DNA of 64,000 bases. Origin: Balanoglossus misakiensis (taxonomy: Eukaryota; Hemichordata). Made by a program: the position numbers and the translations under genes. The stretch covers positions 5,332,001 through 5,396,000 of the forward strand of contig CM082583.2 of NCBI GenBank assembly GCA_040954595.2, given 5' to 3'. The notes beneath the pieces are model-generated. The model saw nothing but the letters and a program-made list of their open reading frames with translations. It did no database searches and was not told the origin of the DNA. Every line of letters starts with the position of its first letter. The stretch's first letter is position 1. Shown piece by piece: positions 47,201-58,872 of the stretch.

Positions 47201-49325
47201 ACGTGAATTGCTCAGGGACTGTAACAAAGTGGCCACTATCTGGGTGACCACTATATAAGGGTGGCCACTAACAGAGGTTTGACTGTACTGTTTTCAAACC
47301 TACAACGTTCTCCACAAATTAGACAAACTCTGTCTGATCTCCAGCAGCAGTTGTATAACTTTGACAACTTTCATTTAATGCATTAGTTTATTGACGACAA
47401 GAAATCCTCAAGACAGACAAGAACTGGAAGGTCTTCACCACCGCTGTCTGAATCGGCCAGGAACAGAGGAGCGCTCCGCATTCAGGACAGGGAACTGATG
47501 GAAATGTCGGACGAAGGCATGGCATTGAGTATGCACCAACCGTGGGCGTCATTACTCACGAACGGAATTAAGATGTAAGTGATGGGAAGGTGGGCAGAAG
47601 TGGAGGGAGGGGGTGAAACACGCACAGGTTGGCAGGCTAGGCTAAGGAGAGAGGGAGGAGGCTACAGACACAGGCAGACAAACAAACAAGCAGAGAGAAG
47701 GACACACATTTTATGAAATAGATATTGAAATGCACAAAACTGATCTTGTGTCAAAGTTTATTGTGATGTACACCAACCAGAAATGTGTTTTTATTTCAAT
47801 GGTAGACACGAAGGCCGGACATGGTACAGTTCACACCGCGGCAGGCTTTGGATAACGGCGGCTGCCAAGCAGCCTACAAAACAAGAAATCATGGAATTGG
47901 AGCAAATACACAGAGCAATGCATCCAGGTAAAGTGTATTCATTTACAGTTTGCACTGATTTGTTCAGGCCAGGCCTTGTCTTTTCATTCCTAAAGTGATC
48001 TCCTAATAGGACAGACTTCAGGTGCTGGTTTACGATGATGGTAGCTTCTGAACATGGTGGCAACCAGCAATCCAAAACAGTTGAAAGCAAACGGTATTGA
48101 GTGGCTGCATTTTATGTCATCACAGGTGAAGTGACATTCCCTGAGCAGTATCCAGTCAGCTGTCTACTTGGATGTGTTGATGTGGTGGATTGTCTTTCGC
48201 AGGAGCAGTACAGAGAACAGGTAATGATGAACAGGAAAAATGCTGTGGAAATGTGTGCAATGGCGCCCTCAGTGGCCAGCATATCAGATTCTGTCTTTTC
48301 AGTAAGCAAAAAACAGCATGCATGCTCAACGGAAACAAAGGTGTCTAATGTCCTTAACATCTGTTGTTTATTTAATTTTATTGCTAACATTACAAATATC
48401 TTATTCACAAGTTCCGTTGGCAATGCATCCCCTATCGTTTTGAAGTGCCCTGGATATAAACATTTGTATAGGGTCACATCAACATGTTTATGCCTACTCT
48501 GGCATTTCATGATAAGAGCAGAGTATATTTTGACTCAGACTCTGAGATACAGAGTGTAACAAAAAAATTAATGTGACAAAGCTGCAAAAGTGCTGAGAAA
48601 ACAAAATACCAGAGGGTAGTTAGTGAAATTTATTACATGTAATGTAAGCCACCCTGTTTACCGATCACCCCCCCCCCCCCTTCAGCTGCATGGATTGTGT
48701 CACACCTGTATAGTGGTGATAGTATGTAATTTTTTCTGTTCATCATCCTCTTCTCCTTGTCTTTGCTGACAGTTCCCAGGTGGCGAGTCATCCTCCCCTT
48801 ATGTTTTTATTTGTGAAAATCCCCAAGAATTAGTCGTCAAGTTTCCAATCAAAGGCCAGCACAAAATATGTAAGTATCGCACACTAAACAGTTTATGTAT
48901 GACATTGATAAGCGTGGTGATTTTGTTTTACACTGTAATCCAATATGGTAGATGAGTTGTCAAATTAAATCATACTTGGTTACAAGTTTTCCCCTATGTC
49001 TTGAATGTCGAATATCTTCTTGAACGGAAGAATTGTAATAGCGCCATCTTGTGGTTCAAATTATAAAGTCTTTAAGAGATGTCCAGACAATGGGAGAGAG
49101 AAAGGGTTGATGATGTTTTGTGTGGGCCGTGCAAACATTACAGCTGTCAACTCATTTGTATCCATTTAGTTTCTATGTAGTAGATGTTGCATTGTTAGCG
49201 ATAACAAAACGCTTGACAGTAAGGCCCTCACGTCTTTTTTGTGTTACGCCTGTTTTTTTATTTCAATAGGGAAGCTGGACCCGCACATACACCAGGCAGC
49301 GAAGAAAGGACTGCGGAGGAAATGA
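44155..49325 (+). CDS. TRIP4: TRIP4 (ASC-1, activating signal cointegrator 1), complete gene of 11 exons
   Basis: Zinc-finger subunit of the ASC-1 complex (with ASCC1-3), a transcriptional coactivator complex that also disassembles collided ribosomes. Coding exons: 44155-44246, 44733-45027, 45308-45562, 45709-45905, 46287-46499, 46862-46985, 47387-47574, 47806-47927, 48126-48220, 48773-48869, 49270-49325. They total 1734 nt, 577 aa (human 581). Domains: an N-terminal helical region with DLEDYMLDILDGTN; a Cys-rich zinc finger at about 176-217 (HPCECQAQKH, NNCLKCGRVVC, GSGPCFFCGALVC) with all Cys in place; the VRRTQVIDDESDYF block (about 281-294); and a C-terminal ASCH domain (about 438-545) starting ALSMHQPWASLL. 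The C-terminus KLDPHIHQAAKKGL matches human. It follows the divergent PCLAF promoter. Confidence 0.97.
44451..44551. repeat. (ATTC)n tetranucleotide microsatellite
   Basis: About 25 tandem CATT units with one interruption near 44465, in TRIP4 intron 1. Copy number is likely polymorphic. Confidence 0.95.
44733..45027 (+). CDS. TRIP4: TRIP4 coding exon 2
   Basis: Encodes residues 31-129: DDATDLEDYMLDILDGTNPK and HRNFIDELLRRT, then a Lys-rich low-complexity linker. The acceptor is AACTAG; the donor GTTAGT follows CCTGTCAAG. Confidence 0.92.
45308..45562 (+). CDS. TRIP4: TRIP4 coding exon 3 (zinc finger)
   Basis: Encodes residues 130-214. YLPLYSQEGQ and IPGRHPCECQAQKHGLVNNC are followed by LKCGRVVCNQEGSGPCFFCG. 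Metal-ligand candidates are Cys179, Cys181, His186, Cys192, Cys195, Cys200, Cys208 and Cys211. Confidence 0.96.
45687..45701. repeat. Poly(C) tract, 15 bp, in a splice polypyrimidine tract
   Basis: Fifteen cytosines lie just before CTCTCCAG, the acceptor of TRIP4 exon 4, and form most of its polypyrimidine tract. Confidence 0.85.
45709..45905 (+). CDS. TRIP4: TRIP4 coding exon 4
   Basis: Encodes residues 215-279: VCTPEEQEVLARNSHKSEKL, LKKLMG, and HKDKLIEYDRN. It carries the last Cys (216) of the zinc-finger region and ends with the split Ser280 codon. Donor GTATAA. Confidence 0.94.
46287..46499 (+). CDS. TRIP4: TRIP4 coding exon 5
   Basis: Encodes residues 281-350: VRRTQVIDDESDYFATDSNR, a charged helix EREKLKKREEELRELRH (coiled-coil-like), and VTLDFAGRRVLEDDE. 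It is highly similar to human TRIP4. Confidence 0.96.
46862..46985 (+). CDS. TRIP4: TRIP4 coding exon 6
   Basis: Encodes residues 351-392, a weakly conserved linker (NDAVVQAVNFGTESSQAGEK and on to QHAPK). It is placed mainly by splice phase and by the conserved VNP-like INPSI motif. Donor GTAAGA. Confidence 0.85.
47107..47287. mobile_element. MITE with TA-flanked inverted repeats in TRIP4 intron 6
   Basis: The left end ACAGTCGAACCTGTCTATAG and the right end, complement ACAGTCAAACCTCTGTTAGT, are imperfect inverted repeats, each flanked by TA. The interior repeats GTGGCC motifs and has no coding capacity. The TA duplication and termini suggest a Tc1/mariner-type non-autonomous element; similar ACAGTC-AAACCTCT repeats are common in marine invertebrate genomes (memory). 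Confidence 0.65.
47387..47574 (+). CDS. TRIP4: TRIP4 coding exon 7
   Basis: Encodes residues 393-454: a Ser/Arg-rich linker, LRIQDRELMEMSDEG, and then the start of the ASCH domain, ALSMHQPWASLLTNGIK. Donor GTAAGT. Confidence 0.95.
47806..47927 (+). CDS. TRIP4: TRIP4 coding exon 8
   Basis: Encodes residues 455-495: HEGRTWYSSHRGRLWITAAA and KQPTKQEIMELE. This is the ASCH core with the R-x-W-Y...HRGRLWI signature. The acceptor is GGTAG and the donor GTAAAG. Confidence 0.96.
48126..48220 (+). CDS. TRIP4: TRIP4 coding exon 9
   Basis: Encodes residues 496-527: EVTFPEQYPVSCLLGCVDVV and DCLSQEQYREQ, the ASCH central strands. The donor is GTAATG. Confidence 0.95.
48773..48869 (+). CDS. TRIP4: TRIP4 coding exon 10
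   Basis: Encodes residues 528-559: FPGGESSSPYVFICENPQEL and VVKFPIKGQHKI. The Trp560 codon is split across the last intron. The donor is GTAAGT. Confidence 0.95.
49270..49325 (+). CDS. TRIP4: TRIP4 coding exon 11
   Basis: Encodes the C-terminus KLDPHIHQAAKKGLRRK and a TGA stop; human has KLDSKIHQGAKKGL here. The acceptor is TCAATAG. Confidence 0.94.
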
Positions 49326-49643
49326 AGAGGAGATGGTCGCACGCAGCAAAATATAAAGTGATAAAATGAGAAGAATAAGAAAAAAAACGGCGATGGAAAC
49401 GTGACAGCTTGATAAGATATTTGCATGCCCCGGGCATTGCAGGTAGACGATGAAGGCTATTACCGGTGGGAACGCCACGGCTAGTTGGGATATCGGTTCG
49501 CTGTGGGGACTTCTACAGATTTCTGTCCAATGTGATCGTGCCACACCAGACTGAGACAAAATCTACCCGGATGGCAGTAAATTTTGCGGCAACACCATTA
49601 CATTGACGGTTGTCAGTGGTACCGTACTGCAGTGCTCTATCAA

Positions 49644-49649
49644 AATAAA
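49644..49649 (+). terminator. TRIP4 poly(A) signal (AATAAA)
   Basis: First canonical signal, 319 nt after the TRIP4 stop codon, implying a 3'UTR of about 340 nt. Confidence 0.6.
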
Positions 49650-50074
49650 AGATTAGATGGAGCCCTACTCTTACAGACCCCCCCCCCCTCCCCAGTACAT
49701 CCACACTTTTGCCACACAAAAGGTCTGACAAAAAAAAGAGGGGCCTTGGTTTTCTTGGTGAAAAAAAATAAATTTAATAATCATATAGCCGGAATGGGAG
49801 GTAGTTTTAATAGTGTATTCCGACATCATTGTTCGCACGGAGAACGCACGCACAGGAGGCTTCTGTTGCCATGTGGACCACAATGGGTTTTTCTCCCACA
49901 GCCCACCATCAGTGCATTGCTGACTGCAGTCGCATTGCCATTGTTTGTCGTGTGGACACTGCCATAGACAACCCCCCGTGACTGCCAGTTTGTGTCTCCC
50001 AGCCTACCAGCAGATGTTGCACTGTAGAAAGAAAAAAGAAAGCAGGAAACCCACACCATCGGGAAAATCGGGAA

Positions 50075-50094
50075 CCCCCCCCCCCCCCCCCCCC
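50075..50094. repeat. Poly(C) tract, 20 bp
   Basis: An uninterrupted run of 20 cytosines downstream of TRIP4. Confidence 0.85.
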
Positions 50095-53000
50095 ATCAGC
50101 TCTCATGCATTTCGCGTCAGCTTTGAAATGATCAGTATGCACAGACGACACTTTTTTTTATGACGTGAATCATTATTTATCATCTCTATCTGCCGTTCTG
50201 TTCTGAGTAAAGACAGACGGCAAAATTTGAAATCTGTTTCCTTGGCGTCAGTCGTATTTGTTGAATGTTATTTTTTGAATCAGCGTAGATCGTTTCCCTC
50301 CAAAATCTCAACACCGCATGCATTTTTTATCACTGCAACTGTCAGCTTTATATAATTTGATTACCGCCAATCGCAAATTTGCGTAGAATACTTAATTTTG
50401 CTACGTTGTTTCCAATGGGGTTGTGTTACCCCAATGGTGGTTGGTTGTTACTGTCATGATTACGTGCGCACACAGACCACAGCTGTGGGATTAGCGTCTG
50501 CCTCAAATTTCTGGGAGAGAATAATATGTAATTTTTTTTCTAGAATTAATACCCTCAACTGGGCAATTTTATACATGCTCAGGATTTCATTTTTTTTCCT
50601 GAAATTCAGAGAAATTTAAACGGTGAATCAAAGGCCGGCAACTTGACTTGTACTGAGGGACCGGCCGTACAATGCCAGAGTCGCCCTGTTGAGGGTTTAA
50701 TCTGATGATAATCACATGCTTCACTCCTTAATGAAAGTTGATGGATTCTGGGGATATGCACTACAGTCAGCCTTTCGTTCAAATTGTGATAAAGTTCTCC
50801 CTAAAGATTTTCAGAAAATCCACCTCTGAGCGGGCGTGTAGTCAGACGACGACAGCAAAGCCGGTTTTCAAATCCATTTGCTTTCTACCTCTGCAAACTG
50901 TAAGCGCTTCCGAGTATTAACCCATCATCTTTTTTTTATTTCTGCCTATACTGTGTGAAATGGGAATTTCCTGACTGATCTATCAGAGAACAGTTTGTCT
51001 TGCTCTCAAAACCCATGCAGCTATACAAGATGGCACGAACGTTATCAACAATCCTCCGTTCCCAGAACTGAACGCACAAAACAACCACGGCAGAATCCTC
51101 TGAATTTTGAGTGAAATCCACCCGACAATGGGGGGATTTCCACTTAGCAATCTGCCTGGGTTTATTGAGCGCGAGCGAACAAAATTTTAGACTTCCAAGG
51201 GTCAAAGGTCACCATTAATAGTCACTGTGCCTCCCAGCTCTGTGCATTCAGTTGGGTCCAGATTAAAGCTTACTGTTCCAAGTACGGTTTTAGATCACCG
51301 CGTGAAGCCACGCTCGCAGTGACAGTTTTCTGTCAGAAATTGTACATTTGCGATCGTTGTTGACAGGAAAAGAAATTCCTGTCGGGTGAAGCAATTTATA
51401 GTGATGTTGTTTTAGAGTCGTAAAGAGGACTGGAACCGTTAAGGTTAATAGAAAGACATCAGACACAGAATACCAAGTGTTTGATCATGTTGGATAGTTC
51501 ATATGTAATCCTGGTCACACACTTTTTCACACCACTGTATAACACCAGAAACATTCAATGGGGTAGTTGCTTTATTTCAGGCCTGCAGCTCTGACGACAG
51601 ATGAACGTTTTATTTTTGTTGACGTTTTATGGCAAAGAAAGAAAAACAACAAAAGCACAAAGGACATGCAAGCCAGGCATTTTGCTTGCACGCCAGGTGT
51701 AATAGTGGGGGTTTTTTTTCAGTATAGAACGAGGTCTGGCATGGTTACCGGATACCGCCAAGTATAATGTTGCAAGAAACGGCAGAAAGCCAGATTATCA
51801 CACCCCAGTCTCGTGATCAGAAGAAAAAACACCAAAACCTGTTCTGTTTTGCGTTCAGATGGCAGTCTGTTTAATTCTGCAATTTTTTTGTCTGTAGCCT
51901 GTGAGGCAGAATTCAGCCTTGTTCTGGAGCAAAACGTTCAGCTTGTAAAATTGGCATCAGTCTTACCATTGTGTATAAATCTGCAGTGAAACCCAAACAA
52001 AGCCAGCGGAGCCCACCAAAACAGCTGCAACCTGAGGACAATGTTTCCCACCAGACAAAAATAAACACCACTGAAGCTATAGATATATACTGGCAATACC
52101 AGGACCAGTCGCATATACAGCAACTGTTCCCAGCGTTTAAATGTGTGTGTGTGTTTTAATGTGTAAATATTAATTGTAGACCATTCTCAAGGGAAAAGCG
52201 GTGTTTTGAGAACACCCGAAGCTGATGTCGTGGTGTGTGTACGCGTAATGTGTCCAATCAAAGCCACTCCACTCGCCCTGCTTCTGATAAGCAAAATAAA
52301 AACGACTGCACGGTGCCTCAATTAGCAGCAGGTTTCAGTTACTGGACTGGAACCCAAGTGGAACTCGTCTATGCGTGAAGTTCAAATGTCATGTAGACTT
52401 TTTACGTACATAACTGGTTAATTACGTGGAAAAAAATACAATTATTTCGTCCCATCTACTCCAGAGCAGTCACGTCTGAATCAAATATGGTTGGAAATTT
52501 TTATTTAAAAAAAATAAATGGCGTGAACATCTGTTAAATATATTCGAAGTGTTTGTGAGTATTCTGAGTGAGTGCCCTATCATCCGATCAGCACTGCTTT
52601 TTGAAGACCGGGGCAAATAACCTTGACTCCTGGCTGTGCAATTTACAGCACCGTGTCCTTGATCAGACGTAGACTGTTGACAGCTGCTGTGAATTAAAAG
52701 CGGCTTGAATAAACTGACTGCACGAGAAATTTCAAGTCAATCTGCTATATCCTTCAATGAAATCAAGTTATTGTGTTTTCTTCCTATTAAAGGGACAGTG
52801 GCTGTTTGCTTGAATTCGGTTTTTCGCACAATGGCGATGCTGGCTGTAACGCGCGTGTTCGGGGGCTGTGTGGGGTAACCTTAAAACTGGGCATTTCATA
52901 ATACTGTGGGGAATTTAATGAAGAAACTGCAGCGGACAATAATACATATATAGGGGGAAAGTATGAATAGCTAAAAATTACAGCTAGCTACTGGGGCTTT

Positions 53001-54206
53001 AAATATAGAATGTTGGAGTATGTCATTAAAGACGTAATTCAAATTTGTGACAGTTTGTAGTAATTTTAAAGATTCTCCGACTTGGATTAATAGATTTTTT
53101 CATTCTCTTACTTTTTGACCATGCACGTACTTAGCATACAAAATATATGTATTCTTCTCAGTGAGCTCTTTATTTTATTGATTTTTTATGATTGTCCTTC
53201 CTTGTCAAAGCTATAAACATATTCTGGCTGACTTTAATAATTACATCTCTACACTACGAACAAAAACAGAAATAAAGGTGATTGTTTTGAGTCGCTAATG
53301 TTCTTCGACGAGAGACTGGAATATAACACAGACGAATCAGAGAACAGTGTATAATTGAATTTATGTGTCAGGGCCCGACCTCTCTTCTGTTGGCAGGAAT
53401 AAAATGGCATCTTACTGATAAATCATCGGATGCCGATAATAAGCAGTTCTCGGCATCCTAGCTTCGCCGCTTCTGAAATGTAATGTCAGTCAGAAGGCTG
53501 ATCTTTATGATGGTCCTTCTGAGCTATTTGTATCTGTCACAAATCCCTCCCCCCCCCCCCTCACCTCCAACCGACAGATGATCAAAACAGAGTACATGTA
53601 TAGTCAGTGTGTGATTCAACAACACACATACATAAACCTGTGTTCGGTGTGACATACCCATTTGTACATTGCTATCAATCACTATCAATTTTTCGTAATG
53701 GGAATAACTCAATAAGAATGTGTGTAATCAAATAAATTACTGAGAGATGGAGAGAGAGAGCTTGGAAATGAAAATATTGAAAACAGACTGGCCTGCTTTG
53801 GATGATTTTCCCAGTCGATCAAAAACCAAGAGTTAAAATAGACCATGTTATTTCCAACCTATTGCATTTTGTAGAGATTAAATAGTGCTAGTACTTTATT
53901 GTGGCATTGTCAATTTTGCATATTTTCCATGTCCTCAGATGCATTTGTTTTATCTCCTAATTTCATATTTATTAGCAGAAACAACTGGCATCTCATTAAG
54001 ATGTACCCCCCTCCTGGTATATTTATATAGCATTGTTGACATGTTTCTTAATTGTTCTGCAGAAAATTGCATTGGCTTGATCTGCATCCCTTCATTTGTA
54101 GTTTTTCATTCAGACCAGTTTAATGCACAATGAAACATTTTGTTATTCTTGGAAAGGATAGTTTCAACCCAGTATTCCGCTGAAAGCCACCATTCATCAT
54201 TTGTGG

Positions 54207-54244
54207 CACGTGACTTGTCATTTTTTGCACCGGTGAATGCAAAT
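54207..54244. promoter_or_regulatory. E-box CACGTG and octamer ATGCAAAT pair
   Basis: A perfect CACGTG (54207-54212) and a perfect POU octamer (54237-54244) lie 25 bp apart in the gene-poor flank. Motif evidence only. Confidence 0.25.
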
Positions 54245-55320
54245 AGCACACTCGCGGGTGGCATGCTATGCATGCATGTACCTGCAAAACTCTTTCCTCG
54301 CCCAGGCTGTAAATTTAGAAAAATTATTTTCCAGGCATGCCTATAAATGTACACACATTGTGAAGTCTATGGAATGTGAAATAAGATGCTGTATACTTCA
54401 TAGTTGAATTGACTTTTAGACAAAAAATTTAACAGATTAATGAATTTTTGCCACAGGCAGATATCATGTTGCATTGTTACTAAGACCAACGTGCGCAAGC
54501 TCTGTTGTCTGACTCTGAAAAAAATGAAAGCCTCCAATACCATTTATTATTTTATGCAACATAGTTCAAGGCAGAATTTTCCCACTTAATTCAATAGTAA
54601 ACATTTTCTGTTTGTAATTTTATTAAAATTCAATAGCTAAGTTGGATGAATTTCCCTTATTAAACTGTCAGAGTATTTATAGTGATGAAATAATTATGAA
54701 ACCAGGGGAAAGGTTTCTGTTTATAGCCAATAATATCAAAATAAAAATTTTATCGGATCATTGCAGATCTGTAGGACGTGATAAATACCTAATATCTGTG
54801 ATTATAAGTTTTTAAATTTTAATGGCAATGCTCAAAACTGTAAGATGTGGGTAGATTAATAATTTGTATGATGTTTTCCAGGTTACAAAATATAAGCAGA
54901 AAAAGGATAAAGTTAGATTTTCAACCGAAAACAATGTTCTAAGTCAGTTACTAAATTCTCTTTTTTTGATATGGCTGCATTTAGGCAGTTGTCAAAATGC
55001 CAGATTCTGTCCGACACTGGTGTTTGTAATGCAGGGTCTCCATAAAACACGACACATTGAAAATTAATCACATTCTTGAAGGTTTTGGGGCCAGAAATCA
55101 TAACATTTGGTCATTATTCTCTGAATGCAAGATTATGTCTCACGCATGCCTAATCCCAACGTTTCTTGAAATTTTAAGAGAATGAATAAAATGGAGATTT
55201 ATTATATTTTATGACTGAAATAATTGTGATCATTGGAATGTAGATAGTAAATTGTGGTCCTGTTTACGCCAACGGATATGAGCTGAACAAATTGAAAAAA
55301 TAAATGCAGCAGAGAGACAA

Positions 55321-55355
55321 ATCAAAGACGGAAAAATGCAGCTAGCTGTCAATCA
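55321..55355. promoter_or_regulatory. TCF/LEF site and PBX-PREP/MEIS decamer
   Basis: ATCAAAG (TCF/LEF type, 55321-55327) is followed 18 bp later by CTGTCAATCA (55346-55355), the exact reverse complement of the PBX-PREP/MEIS decamer TGATTGACAG. Candidate developmental enhancer. Confidence 0.35.
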
Positions 55356-58300
55356 AACACGACTTCTTTCTCTGTAAATGTTTTCCCGCCAAAATTTATG
55401 TCTATGGAAATTAAGTTGACTCTTCCCTTTCCCGCCAAAATGTTTTACTAAAACGACCTTCCAATAGCCTTCTTTCAAAATAATGTAAGAAAATTTTTAG
55501 AAAATATATGAAATTAATTCTATCAATTTTTTTTTTAATGTTTTTCTTCTAAAAGCTACTCTTTCTGAATTTAGACCTTTTTTCTGTCTGTATATTTTTG
55601 AGCAGAAATGGTGAGAAAAGATCCAGAATTTCACCATAAAGGTGATATTTTTCTCTCACGTACTGCACACCTCATCACATTCAATGTGTAGGACAAATTC
55701 TCACATTAACTGGGAAATATTAAACACAGTGGCATGATGAATAAATAGCAGGTTGTTGGAAGTGGCTGTAGATGGAAGGCATAATAGATTAAGTATTAAA
55801 AGTAATTCGCCCAGCAATATGGACAATGGCCTATTTATTGGCTCTAACTCAAATCCAGTCGGATGAAAATGGAATAATTGAAGACGACCATATGAAATGT
55901 GATTATCAATTGTAATTTGTGAATTAGTAATGAGCTGAGCGGCCTGATGGCCTGTCTGGTTCATCAACTGTGGATCTGCCCCGATGAAAGCTACATCATG
56001 AAAATTTACAGTGTCGCAATCCGCTAAGCTGGGATTGAAATGCAAGGCTGCAGTGCATTCATATATTGATGATCACAGCGAGAGGAGATCCAAAATAACA
56101 ATTTCGATGGGCGACGGTGGCATCACTATAATACGTACAGCGATGCTATTTCTGTAGGGCTCACTGACAGATCAAAATAATTCTACCATCAGTACTTTGG
56201 TCATGTATGCCCTCAGTATATTTTGTAACTAAACATTGAAAACATCATGAAAGGTTTCTGTGTACACCCTCTCATCATGTGCATTCAATGATCATGCCTG
56301 ATTATTCCCATCTTTCTGGATCAGTCGGGGAAAAAAACGTCAAGCTCAGTGTCGGTTGACTGCGTTGCCATGGCAATGCATTGAATCAAACCATCATCTA
56401 GAGAGCCGCATTAGATTCTATATATCATGTGTTGGTTTTCAAATAGCACTAAAGCTTCTGTTTTCACTATGGATTTTTAATGGATATGGTTGGTTGACAT
56501 GTCAATATTTAGAAGAATATAAAACTGCCCTCATTTTTCCTCGATTGATGGTGTTTCACTGTATCCTGTAGTTTTCATTTGATTTAGGGTGAAGTACCAC
56601 TGGAGACCCAAAAAAACAGTCTTTTATTCAATTTATTGGATGGGAAGAATTGCTTTCAATTTATAAAAAAATACAGAAGAATATAAATATCACCTTTTTG
56701 TTCAAGACCACATGTTGAGAATTAAAATGTTTCTCAATGATTCTAGCACAGAATTAAGTTGCCACTTATTATTTGTGATTGTGATATCATATTCAATTCT
56801 CAATCCTCTAATATGCAAGATGTGACACCTGAGTTTTATTCTATTTATTTTTTTAAAGTAGGGATCAAATATCAAATGACTTGATGTATGAAACTTGGTG
56901 TCCATGAACACCCGATAGACGGAGAATTTTTTTTTTTATCGGCCTGCTGTTTTCTGTTCAGCTGAAAGTATAGGGCGCGGATACGATTTAAACGGTGAAA
57001 TATAGAAGAGAGAACATCAACCAGGGCAGAGTGCAGAAAAATCTAATAAAACACTGTCTCGATACTTTCCATCATTTTGTTGCCGTATATTGATTGCTGT
57101 TTGGGGTTTTTATTTCATCTTCAGGCCGACCGTTTACTTCGAGGCGCAGTCTCGTAAAAAGCACAGATGGCCATAAATCTACAGAGAGTGCGCGGGTCCG
57201 TCGCAAATTGCAAATCGGACTCTCCAACCCCATTAGACTGCAATGATGCAGATTTCAACAGATCAACAAATTACAGCATAAACACCATGATAAAGACTGC
57301 ACAGGGGTTGTCATTATTCTGGGCAAGATACAGAGCCTTGATCAGGAATGATCAAGGAAGCTATAGCCTCTGGGGCAAAGAAATAGATGTTTTATTTGCA
57401 TTTAACGTTAATATTTCTGTTGGAGTGTGTGAATATTTAAAACATGGAGAAATCAAAAGCTGTAGCTGCTCTGAGTTTTATATTTATCATGACTTGTCGT
57501 AATTTCACAAAAAATGTGATTTTCGGGCAATTAATTGTTGTTACTGAAAACTGATTTCTTATATAGGTTATTATATTTTTATTAATACCAAGAATTTGCT
57601 TTGTATACTTATCTGTGCATGTTTGCCACAATTGTGTTCTTATTTACAAAGCATTAAAGATGATTTTCAACCAGGCCCTGGCACGTTAAAATAGCCTTTA
57701 ATTCTCACAGCTCAGCATCTTGACAACACCCTACCCACCCCTGTCCTGTTGTGGGCGAACCCTAAAAGATTCAACCTGATAAAATAGTCTTCTCCAAACC
57801 AATTCGATATTTCACATGCGTATCCAGGGATGGAAACATTAGCCCCTTGCTTTCTCAACAGTGCTCGGGTGTAGTCTGGGTCCGATTTCAGTTGCGTTGG
57901 CTGTTTGGTAGATAGGTGGTGTGACCCTGCAGCTGAAATTTCATCCCTCCAGCTCTCATTAAATGGGATTTCTACTCTTACATTACTCAAATCTAGACGA
58001 TATTACTTTGCCTTCAGACCCCTTCTCTTCCTGTGAACTGCGTCTGCCCTTGTGCATATGTGCTAGCCATAAAGGGAAAAGAAAAATTTCATTTTCTGGC
58101 CTGATTTTTGCATGCGTGGTATTGCCAGCAAAATTCAAGATTCTTGATTATCCGACAGAGAAACAGCAACTCACAGCTCACAACAACAATTCAAAATCTG
58201 CCCAGAAGATATCTTTGTAATTTTCTTCAAGAAATTAAAAAAAAAAACGAATCAAAACACCATAGGTGCTGTATTGAAGTTCATACTGTCCTACTGAAAT

Positions 58301-58794
58301 AGAAGCGTGTTGAGAAGAAAAATAGCTTTCTTAAATGTCAGAAGAAAATAATAAGAATTATGAAAACAGATTTCCCAAGATTAACAAGAGCACTGAATAC
58401 GTATACGGTAATACTCTCCAGGGTGAGCTATTTTGAATGATTACCCACTCCCCCCAACTTGAAAATTTTCTTCATTCTAAAAGTGCAGTCATTATCTTTT
58501 CTGTCTCTCATGAAGTATTTAAGAGGAAATCACTAAAATGGAAAAAATGCATGTATATGTAAAAAAAAATGGAAGTGAAATAATCAGAGATTTTTTGTAT
58601 GTACGAGAGGAAATATATATCCTTGATAATGTGGCCTTTTGAAATGCTCTGGGAGCCAAGGGTAATTGATGGCTCCCAGCTTTGATATTAAGATTTCAGT
58701 GCAAATACAATTTGTTAAATGGTTCAGACAGTACAGAGCTGGCTTGATGATATGAGTACCTCACAGCTGCTAGGTGTTCAGAAGCTAGATCAGC

Positions 58795-58872
58795 TCTCTC
58801 TCTCTCTCTTTCTCTCTCTGTAATTCTCTCTCTGAAATGCACAAACACACACGCACACACGCACATGCACAC
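58795..58872. repeat. (TC)n then (CA)n low-complexity repeats
   Basis: CT-rich dinucleotide runs to about 58832 are followed by CA/CG-rich dinucleotides to about 58872. Confidence 0.8.

Noticed and set aside
48101-48559. A 152-codon plus-strand open frame
   Set aside because: Only 48126-48220 is exon (TRIP4 exon 9); the remainder is read-through past a good GTAATG donor.
57167-57502. A 111-codon plus-strand open frame with balanced composition
   Set aside because: No recognisable domain and no matching splice partners; more likely non-coding, though it could be conserved DNA.
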